Origin: an uncultured Burkholderiales bacterium | GTDB taxonomy: Bacteria; Pseudomonadota; Gammaproteobacteria; Burkholderiales; Burkholderiaceae_C | Reading direction: 5' to 3' | Assembly (NCBI GenBank): GCA_903906635.1 | Contig: CAIVLE010000047.1 | Coordinates: forward strand, 1-39,239 | Length of the DNA stretch: 39,239 bases | Shown: piece after piece, positions 33,500-39,239 of the stretch | How positions within the stretch are numbered: the stretch's first letter is position 1 | Layout: each line of letters begins with the position of its first letter | Position numbers and translations under genes: made by a program | The notes under the pieces: generated by a model | Told to the model about the DNA's origin: nothing | The model's database searches: none | What the model saw: only the letters and a program-made list of their open reading frames with translations

Positions 33500-34482
33500 A
33501 GAGTCTCGGTGGGGGCTGCGGCGCTGGCCTGGGCATGGGCCATGTTTTTGACCTGCACAATCTCGGCCACGATGGAGACCGCGATCTCCGCCGGAGTTTG
33601 TGCACCGATGCGTAAGCCGACCGGCCCATGCAAACGCGCCAGCGCTTGCTCTGAGAGATCAAAGTGTTCGGCCAAGCGTTTTTTACGCGCTACTTGGTTG
33701 CGCCTTGATCCCAGGGCACCGATGTAAAAAGCCTGCGAATTCAAAGCCTCCATCAAAGCCATGTCGTCGAGCTTGGGGTCGTGGGTGAGCGCCACGATGG
33801 CGGTGTGTGCATCGGGCACCAATTGCTGCACCACATCGTCGGGCATGCCCAACACGCGGGTCACGCCCTCAATGCCCAGCGTCGCGGCGTACTCTTCGCG
33901 CGGGTCGCATACCAACACCTCAAAGTCAAGCAAGCTGGCCATCTGCGCCACAGCCTGACTGAGTTGCCCTGCCCCAATCAAAAGTAAGCGCCAACGCGGG
34001 CCAAACAAAGTGGTCAAGCTGGTGCCATCAAACTGCAAGGTGTCGGTTCGCGCAGCGTCACGCAGCGACACATGGCCGCTGGCCAAGGTCAAGGTGCGCG
34101 CCACCAGCTGGTGGGCCGCGGTGCGAGCCAGCACGTCTTCAATCCATTGCACATCGGTGATGGGCTCTTGTACCAACCGCAAGGTCCCGCCGCAAGGCAG
34201 GCCAAAGCGTGCGGCCTCTTCTTTGCTCACGCCATAGGCCACCATCGAGGGATGCAACAAGGTGTCGTACTCACCGGCCTTGATGCGGGCAATCAAATCG
34301 TCCTCCACGCAGCCCCCCGACACCGAGCCGCTCACCACCCCATCGTCGCGCACGGCCAACAAGGCACCGGGAGGCCGCGGAGCGCTGCCCCAGGTCTCCA
34401 CCACCGTGACCAGGGTGACACGTCGACCCGCTTGACGCCAAGCGAGCACATCACTCAACACGCGTAAGTCCAAACTTTCCAT
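33487..34482 (-). CDS. xdhC: XdhC/CoxI family molybdenum-enzyme maturation factor
   Basis: 331 residues from the ATG at 34482; the frame extends further upstream but AAGAGA precedes this ATG and the family N-terminus starts here. N-terminal XdhC/CoxI domain ('VTVVETWGSAPRPPGALLAV', 'SVSGGCVEDDLI', 'GLPCGGTLRL') is followed by a Rossmann-like XdhC domain ('LLLIGAGQLSQAVAQMA', 'CDPREEY', 'HDPKLDD', 'YIGALGSRRN'). XdhC binds molybdopterin cofactor and inserts it, after sulfuration, into xanthine dehydrogenase-type enzymes. It is coupled with mocA by a 13-bp overlap. Confidence 0.92.
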   Translation of the reverse strand: MESLDLRVLSDVLAWRQAGRRVTLVTVVETWGSAPRPPGALLAVRDDGVVSGSVSGGCVEDDLIARIKAGEYDTLLHPSMVAYGVSKEEAARFGLPCGGTLRLVQEPITDVQWIEDVLARTAAHQLVARTLTLASGHVSLRDAARTDTLQFDGTSLTTLFGPRWRLLLIGAGQLSQAVAQMASLLDFEVLVCDPREEYAATLGIEGVTRVLGMPDDVVQQLVPDAHTAIVALTHDPKLDDMALMEALNSQAFYIGALGSRRNQVARKKRLAEHFDLSEQALARLHGPVGLRIGAQTPAEIAVSIVAEIVQVKNMAHAQASAAAPTETLCSL

Positions 34483-34591
34483 GGCAGTCTCTTTTCTGTG
34501 GGTGAAGGTCATCAACAAGCCACAAGCATAAGCCGCTTGGGTAGGATGCGCAGTGGGCCTTGCCCTCACCTAGACCATTGAGCTGTCACCT

Positions 34592-35254
34592 ATGAAACAA
34601 ATCGCCGACCTTCGCAAAAGTTATGAACGTGCCGAACTGAACGAATCAGCGTCGGCTGCCGACCCCATGCAACAGTTTGAGCTGTGGCTCAACGAGGCCA
34701 TTCAATCCGAGTTGCCCGAGCCCAACGCCATGACCTTGGCCACGGTGGGCGGCGACTTGCGCCCCAGCACTCGGGTGGTGCTGATCAAAGGCTACGACGC
34801 GCGCGGCATCGTGTGGTTCACCAACTACCAAAGCCGCAAAGGCCAGCAACTTGCGGGCAATCCGTTTGCCGCCCTGCAATTTCATTGGGTCGAGTTGGAA
34901 CGCGTGGTGCGCATCGAGGGCCGGGTGGAAAAAGTCAGCGAAGCCGACAGCGACGCCTACTTTCACAGCCGCCCACTGGACTCACGCATTGGGGCCTGGG
35001 CGAGCCCGCAAAGCCAAGTCATCGAAGGCCGTGGCACGTTGGTGGCCAATGCGGCCAAGTACGGCGCGCAGTTTTTGCTGCAACCGCCCCGCCCCCCACA
35101 CTGGGGAGGCTACCGCTTGGTGCCCGATCAGTGGGAGTTTTGGCAAGGACGCAAAAGCCGCCTGCACGACCGCCTACGCTATCGGCTTGCCGTGAGCGAG
35201 GACTCTGATAGCGCGAACGCGTCGGGTTGGGTACGCGATCGCTTGGCCCCCTAA
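34592..35254 (+). CDS. pdxH: Pyridoxamine/pyridoxine 5'-phosphate oxidase
   Basis: 220 residues, close to E. coli PdxH (218). FMN- and oxygen-dependent; makes pyridoxal 5'-phosphate from PNP or PMP. Signatures: '[27 protein letters not shown]', '[20 protein letters not shown]', and the C-terminal block at ~173-197 ('[15 protein letters not shown]' then 'RLHDRLRY'). Its TAA overlaps the TAG of the convergent receptor gene (CTAA at 35251-35254). Confidence 0.96.
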   Translation: MKQIADLRKSYERAELNESASAADPMQQFELWLNEAIQSELPEPNAMTLATVGGDLRPSTRVVLIKGYDARGIVWFTNYQSRKGQQLAGNPFAALQFHWVELERVVRIEGRVEKVSEADSDAYFHSRPLDSRIGAWASPQSQVIEGRGTLVANAAKYGAQFLLQPPRPPHWGGYRLVPDQWEFWQGRKSRLHDRLRYRLAVSEDSDSANASGWVRDRLAP

Positions 35255-37317
35255 AAACCAGCCTGCAAGCCGACTTTGGCACTGCGCCCGGCCAAAGGAG
35301 GGGCGTTGGAGCCCATGCTTTGGGTCAAGACCGAGGTAGACGAGTAGGCCAGTTGGTTGGTGAGGTTTTCAAGCTTGGCAAACACCAGCCAGCGCACACC
35401 CGCTGCTCGGGTGTGGTAGTTCAAGCCCACGTTCCACAAGGTGTAGCTGGCCGTGGTGACGTCGCTTGCTTGGGGCACACGGTGTTGGGCAGCGGCATGC
35501 GTGAATCCCAAGCGCGCGCCCCAGGCCTGTTGCGTCAACACCCAGTCAGCCCCCACACGCATGGGGGCAATGCGCGGCAGCGCTTGGTTGTGCGTGAGGT
35601 CATCCGCGCGCACCACATCGCCGCGCAAGGCCAAATCCATGGCGCCCCACGAGGCGTTTGAGCTCCACAAAGCTTGACTGCCCCCGACCATGCGCAACGA
35701 AGCACTTGACTCCAAGCCCACCAAGCGCGCGCGAACGCCTTGCAAGGCATAGACGGGCAGCTGGTGCAGGGCATCCGTGGCACCGGTGGATTGGAGTGAC
35801 AGGTAATTGGCAAACTCAGACGCAAAGCCGGTGAGAGAAGCCGTGTGAGGCCCGCTCTTGTAGGCCCCTCCAAGGTCTATTTGAGTGGCTTTTTCCATCG
35901 CGCTGTTGACATTGCCCACCTCAAACGTGCCCGTAGCCGCGTGCGGGCCATTGGCAAACAGCTCGTAGTCTTTGGGGGCGCGTTGGCTCCAACTCAGATG
36001 GCTGGTGAGTTGCCACCCGTCTTGAGCCTCTCCTTGGCGCAAGTTGCGCATGCCCCCAAAGGCCAGCGTCAAGGGGTTAAAGGCTTTGTCTATGCCCGTG
36101 TCTTGGTTGCGCACCGCCACAGCCTCCGCGCGTGCACCTGCACTGAGCTCCCCCCAGCCTGTGGTCAAGACTTGGTGCGTGAACACCGCGTTGCTGAGTG
36201 TGCGACTCGCCGGCACAAAGGCCTCAGCGCCCTGCACGGCCAACTGGCTGCCTTCGCGCTGCAGCCCCACCACACCTTGGAGCTGCCAGCCATTGGCCAA
36301 AGCTCGGGCATAGGGCGTGGCTTGCAAGCGAAGCTCGTGTCCGCCGTTGTCAAATCGCGTGCCGGTCTGTGCCCCCGGGTATTCGGTGTGGCTGTAACGG
36401 GTATGACCCCATTGGAACTTGAGCGCTTGAAGCCACGCGGAGACATCACGCCATTGCCCCTCCACCACCTGCTGGCGGCGCAGCATGCCGATGCTCACAT
36501 CTGGTTCGGCCACTGTGCCGTAGGTGCTTCGGTACTCGCTGCTGGAGGCTCCCAAATAGCCGCGATCGAACAACAACGTGCCCCCGGCCGCTGTGCCTTG
36601 GGAGTTGCTGGCTGAATTGCACACCCGCCGCTGCGAGGAGGTCACCCCATTGAGTGTGCAGTCCATGAGCTTGGGAACCACCAAATTGCTTGTGCTGCGA
36701 TCCATTGCGTCGACATGCAGCACCCAACGCTCGTTGCCAGTCTCCACCAAGGCAGCGCTGCTGCGCTCGTGGGAGGCCCCCCCAGCACGCAGCTCAGCCT
36801 TGCCCAACACACCGCCTTGCTCGTCAAACGTGCGTTCACGGGCAATCCGGTGGTCGATCACGTTGACCAAACCCCCGACCGCACTGCTGCTGTACAACAA
36901 GGTAGCTGGGCCACGCAGGACTTCGATGCGCTCGCTCGTGAGCGGGTCCAGGGGAACCGCATGGTCAAAGCTCAAGCCCGAGACGTCCATGTTTGCGCCA
37001 CTGTTTTGCAAGATACGAATGCGCTCGCCCTCCAAGCCCCGAATCACCGGGCGACCCACGTTGGGCCCAAACGAGCTGTTGGCCACTCCGGGCAAGTTGT
37101 CTAGCGTTTCGCCTAAGGTGCTGCCAAGTCTTTGGGCCAGCGCCGAGCCCGAGAGTTGTTGCGCGGGCACAGACAGGCTGGCATGGGGTGAGGGTTGCGC
37201 CGTGATGGTCACCTCTTCAAGCGCCGTGGCGGGAGCGCCTGAGGTTTGCGACCAAGCGATTGACCAACTGCCCCAAGCCGCAGCGGCGAGCAGGCTGCGA
37301 AGAAAAAACAAACTCAT
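35251..37317 (-). CDS. TonB-dependent receptor, ZnuD-like (probable zinc uptake)
   Basis: 688 residues from the ATG at 37317, preferred because a signal peptide starts there ('[24 protein letters not shown]'). A TonB-box-like 'LEEVTITAQ' follows the signal. The plug has '[20 protein letters not shown]' and the ZnuD-type stretch '[25 protein letters not shown]', then '[13 protein letters not shown]'. The barrel ends in 'KVGLQAGF' with a terminal Phe. A pair of Cys occurs in a large loop ('MDCTLNG...RVCNSAS'). By resemblance to ZnuD I infer Zn2+ or a similar metal. It follows a small Cys/His-rich exported protein gene by 71 bp and msrA before that, probably one operon. Confidence 0.85.
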   Translation of the reverse strand: MSLFFLRSLLAAAAWGSWSIAWSQTSGAPATALEEVTITAQPSPHASLSVPAQQLSGSALAQRLGSTLGETLDNLPGVANSSFGPNVGRPVIRGLEGERIRILQNSGANMDVSGLSFDHAVPLDPLTSERIEVLRGPATLLYSSSAVGGLVNVIDHRIARERTFDEQGGVLGKAELRAGGASHERSSAALVETGNERWVLHVDAMDRSTSNLVVPKLMDCTLNGVTSSQRRVCNSASNSQGTAAGGTLLFDRGYLGASSSEYRSTYGTVAEPDVSIGMLRRQQVVEGQWRDVSAWLQALKFQWGHTRYSHTEYPGAQTGTRFDNGGHELRLQATPYARALANGWQLQGVVGLQREGSQLAVQGAEAFVPASRTLSNAVFTHQVLTTGWGELSAGARAEAVAVRNQDTGIDKAFNPLTLAFGGMRNLRQGEAQDGWQLTSHLSWSQRAPKDYELFANGPHAATGTFEVGNVNSAMEKATQIDLGGAYKSGPHTASLTGFASEFANYLSLQSTGATDALHQLPVYALQGVRARLVGLESSASLRMVGGSQALWSSNASWGAMDLALRGDVVRADDLTHNQALPRIAPMRVGADWVLTQQAWGARLGFTHAAAQHRVPQASDVTTASYTLWNVGLNYHTRAAGVRWLVFAKLENLTNQLAYSSTSVLTQSMGSNAPPLAGRSAKVGLQAGF

Positions 37318-37388
37318 GTGTGTGTCCCACGAAGAAGAATTGACCACGTGAGCAGCACCGCGCCACCCACGCAAACGAGAAGGTCAGT

Positions 37389-37808
37389 TCAAAACAACGG
37401 GGGCGCTCGGGCGCTGAAAAAACGCGCGTGCACGTCCACGCGTTCATGCAAGCCCAATGCCAGCCAAGTCGGGGGCATGGCCAACGCGTGTGCCTGAGCC
37501 ACCCCCGCGATGGGTGCGTCATCACACAGTTGATCGTAGAGCTGGCACTCGGCCGTGGAGTTGTGTTCACCAAAGAGACCGCCCCACGAAGCGGGCGAGG
37601 CACAACTGAGTTCGCACGATGGACTGAGCGCGCCAGGGGCCAGAGCTTGCGCCGAGCTCTGCAGGGTGAGCGAATTTGGAGCCACGCCCACATGGCTGGC
37701 ATGCGCCAATCGATGCGCCAAGCCCACAGACTGCGCCAACACCACGAGCAAGGCCAAAGCCAAGAGGCCCGGGCGCACTCGCGCCTGCAGGCGCCAGCGC
37801 TCAAGCAT
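37389..37808 (-). CDS. Small exported His/Cys-containing protein next to the ZnuD-like receptor
   Basis: 139 residues from the ATG at 37808, which has AAGG 6 nt upstream and overlaps the msrA stop by 8 bp. A hydrophobic segment at ~15-31 ('LLALALLVVLAQSVGLAH') acts as signal or anchor. The rest contains 'AHRLAHASHVG', 'SCELSCASP', 'FGEHNSTAECQLYDQLCDD' and several more His, which could bind metal. Proteins of this style often precede metal TonB receptors in Burkholderiales; no function is established that I know. I infer a periplasmic metal-binding helper. Confidence 0.65.
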   Translation of the reverse strand: MLERWRLQARVRPGLLALALLVVLAQSVGLAHRLAHASHVGVAPNSLTLQSSAQALAPGALSPSCELSCASPASWGGLFGEHNSTAECQLYDQLCDDAPIAGVAQAHALAMPPTWLALGLHERVDVHARFFSARAPPLF

Positions 37809-38379
37809 CGCGCACCTTATCGGCAAAGGTCTGTAAAAACTTCTTCACCTTAGGGGCCACCACAAAGGCGCAATAGCCTTGGTTGGGGTGCTGCCTGAAA
37901 TAGTCTTGGTGGTAATCCTCGGCCACCGAGAAATTGTGCAAGGGCAGCAATTCAGTCACCACGCGCGCCGAGTGCTCTCGGGAGACCTCATCCAACACCT
38001 GTTGCGCCACCTCACGGTCCGCCTCTTGAGTGAAGTAAATGCCGCTGCGGTATTGGGTGCCCACATCGTTGCCTTGGCGGTTCAAGGTGGTAGGGTCGTG
38101 GATGACAAAGAAGATTTCCAACAACTCTCGCAGGCTGATCTTTGCGGGGTCGTAGCTGACTTGCACCACCTCGTTGTGCCCGGTGGTGCCTGTGCACACC
38201 TGCTCGTAGCTGGGGTTGAGCACATGGCCGTTGCTGTACCCAGAGACCACCTTCAATACCCCTTGAACCCGCAGAAAAACCGCCTCAGTACACCAAAAGC
38301 ATCCGCCCCCCAAGGTGATGACCTTGAAAGAGGAAGAGGAAGAGGAGGAAGTCAAGGAGGAAGCAGATGTGGGGTTCAT
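37801..38379 (-). CDS. msrA: Peptide-methionine (S)-S-oxide reductase
   Basis: 192 residues. Reduces methionine-S-sulfoxide in proteins. The active-site motif 'GGGCFWCTEAVF' carries nucleophile Cys27; 'GYSNGHVLNPSYEQVCTGTTGHNEVVQVSYDP' and 'FVVHDPT'-like segments are typical. The N-terminus carries a short Ser-rich stretch (residues 5-17) encoded by a homopurine/homopyrimidine tract; it is not cleavable-signal-like. It is the first gene before the small exported protein and the ZnuD-like receptor. It is divergent from the YdcF-like gene with only 26 bp between the ATGs. Confidence 0.94.
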   Translation of the reverse strand: MNPTSASSLTSSSSSSSFKVITLGGGCFWCTEAVFLRVQGVLKVVSGYSNGHVLNPSYEQVCTGTTGHNEVVQVSYDPAKISLRELLEIFFVIHDPTTLNRQGNDVGTQYRSGIYFTQEADREVAQQVLDEVSREHSARVVTELLPLHNFSVAEDYHQDYFRQHPNQGYCAFVVAPKVKKFLQTFADKVRDA

Positions 38380-38385
38380 GGGTCG

Positions 38386-38399
38386 CCATCATATGATGG
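38386..38399. promoter_or_regulatory. 14-bp perfect palindrome centred between msrA and ydcF-like starts
   Basis: CCATCATATGATGG lies exactly 6 nt from the ATG of each divergent gene. It may be an operator, an mRNA hairpin near both ribosome sites, or coincidence. The GGAG used by the YdcF-like gene overlaps its right edge. Confidence 0.5.
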
Positions 38400-38405
38400 A
38401 GTGCC

Positions 38406-39191
38406 ATGGATACGTTGCTTGCCCTCAAACCGTTTTTGACCCAATTGGTCTTGCCTGCGGCCTCTGGACCGCTGCTGATGGCGGCTTGCATGGCGTGGGC
38501 TTGGCGGCGCAGCGTGAGCAGGCGCCAACTTACTGCCCGCCTGCCCTTGACGGGTGGGCTGCTGACTTGTGCGGGGCTGTGGCTGCTGAGCTGCCCGGCG
38601 GTGGCTTTGTGGCTGTCTGTGCATGGCTTGCCCCAAGTCAGCCCCACCACGCCCGAGGTGTTGCGTCAACACCAAGTCCAGGCCATTGTGGTGCTGGGCG
38701 GTGGCGTGGAAGAACTCTCGCCCGAGTACGGCGGCCCCAACCTCACGCCAGAGAGCATGGCGCGGTTGCTCTACGGCATGCACTTGGCGCGGGGTACCTC
38801 ATTGCCCTTGGCCTACAGCGGGGGAGTGGGCTGGGGAGGCGAGCCTGATCAAACGCCGGAAGCGCACGTGGCCTCTCTAGTGCTGGCCCGTTTGCAGGGT
38901 CCGACCCTGCGATGGCAAGAGGACCAGTCGCGCGACACCCGAGAAAACGCACGCATGACCGCTCAGCAGCTGCACCGTGATGGCATCACCCGCATTGCCC
39001 TGGTCACCCACGCTTGGCACATGCCGCGCAGCGTACGCCAGTTTGAAACGGCCGGGTTCGAGGTCACGCCGGCGCCCATGGGCTTTCTTCACCACGACAT
39101 GCACCCGGTACTACTGTGGCTGCCCCACGCCCAGGCACTGCGCGAGAGTGGCTGGCTGATCAAGGAGTGGCTGGGGCTGCGCTTGACGTGA
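38406..39191 (+). CDS. YdcF family (DUF218) inner-membrane protein
   Basis: 261 residues. Two N-terminal hydrophobic segments (about 10-31 and 49-72) are followed by a DUF218 domain: 'VQAIVVLGGGVEELSPEYGG', 'LPLAYSGGVGWGG', 'RDTRENARMTAQQL' and 'IALVTHAWHMPRSVRQFETAGF'. This is the ElyC/YdcF/SanA-type domain associated with envelope maintenance; biochemical activity is not established for most members. GGAG stands 4 nt before the ATG. It is divergent from msrA. The 48 bp after it show no feature I recognise. Confidence 0.9.
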   Translation: MDTLLALKPFLTQLVLPAASGPLLMAACMAWAWRRSVSRRQLTARLPLTGGLLTCAGLWLLSCPAVALWLSVHGLPQVSPTTPEVLRQHQVQAIVVLGGGVEELSPEYGGPNLTPESMARLLYGMHLARGTSLPLAYSGGVGWGGEPDQTPEAHVASLVLARLQGPTLRWQEDQSRDTRENARMTAQQLHRDGITRIALVTHAWHMPRSVRQFETAGFEVTPAPMGFLHHDMHPVLLWLPHAQALRESGWLIKEWLGLRLT

Positions 39192-39239
39192 GTCCGATGA
39201 GCTGACAACAACCGATACTTTTAGGTGACTCGAGGTATA

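Noticed and set aside
37318-37388. Zur site between the small exported protein and the ZnuD-like receptor
   Set aside because: I looked for an AT-rich palindrome of the Zur type and found none there. Any site would have to be upstream of msrA or inside it.
39192-39239. Possible tRNA or other RNA gene at the right edge
   Set aside because: Only 48 bp remain and no cloverleaf or conserved RNA sequence is visible.

Overview
The window looks like chromosome of a Burkholderiales betaproteobacterium, most probably a freshwater Comamonadaceae (Limnohabitans/Rhodoferax-like). This is inferred from a G+C content estimated by eye near 60%, a BktB-type thiolase, HiPIP, RhlE, EttA and several Comamonadaceae-style gene neighbourhoods. 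I read 38 intact protein genes, one gene cut by the left edge and one decayed transposase. There is no rRNA, tRNA, CRISPR array or prophage that I can support. The layout is compact: several convergent pairs have abutting or overlapping stop codons.

Left part (1-6353): a truncated secreted DUF5666-repeat protein is followed by a subtilisin-like lipoprotein protease (S8, probable crystallin-like tail). A TetA-type MFS exporter converges on it, and glnS follows.

6372-13329 is the most coherent accessory block and my best candidate for a system. It holds a four-gene operon exbD-tonB-TonB-dependent receptor-exbB. Upstream on the same strand is an exported nucleotide pyrophosphatase/phosphodiesterase-type phosphatase. 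Divergent from that is an exported phytase-like esterase. I infer a dedicated phosphoester-scavenging locus, with a tentative Pho box in front of the phosphodiesterase.

13322-18688: an SRAP (YedK/HMCES-type) protein lacking the catalytic Cys2, an RluE-type pseudouridine synthase, a tightly coupled small-protein/small-protein/2Fe-2S ferredoxin/RluA-type synthase cluster, bktB and an LplT-like transporter. Next comes an IS1595-type transposase remnant (18806-19080) and a bacteriohemerythrin.

19889-25508: a minus-strand set of a MesD-like (folate-independent) methionine synthase, an LLM-class flavin oxidoreductase and an acyl-CoA ligase. It is followed by a response regulator with an unusual N-terminal excisionase-type HTH plus C-terminal receiver. 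A P1 (DmpA-type) peptidase is divergent from the regulator across an AT-rich region with a 9-bp inverted repeat.

25569-39239: ettA; rhlE with a long RGG/glycine tail; a 2-hydroxyacid dehydrogenase; a crotonase/thioesterase/gloA operon; HiPIP; xdhC-mocA; pdxH. Then comes msrA-small Cys/His exported protein-ZnuD-like receptor, which looks like a metal-uptake/redox operon. A YdcF-like protein is divergent from msrA, with only 26 bp between them containing a centred 14-bp palindrome.
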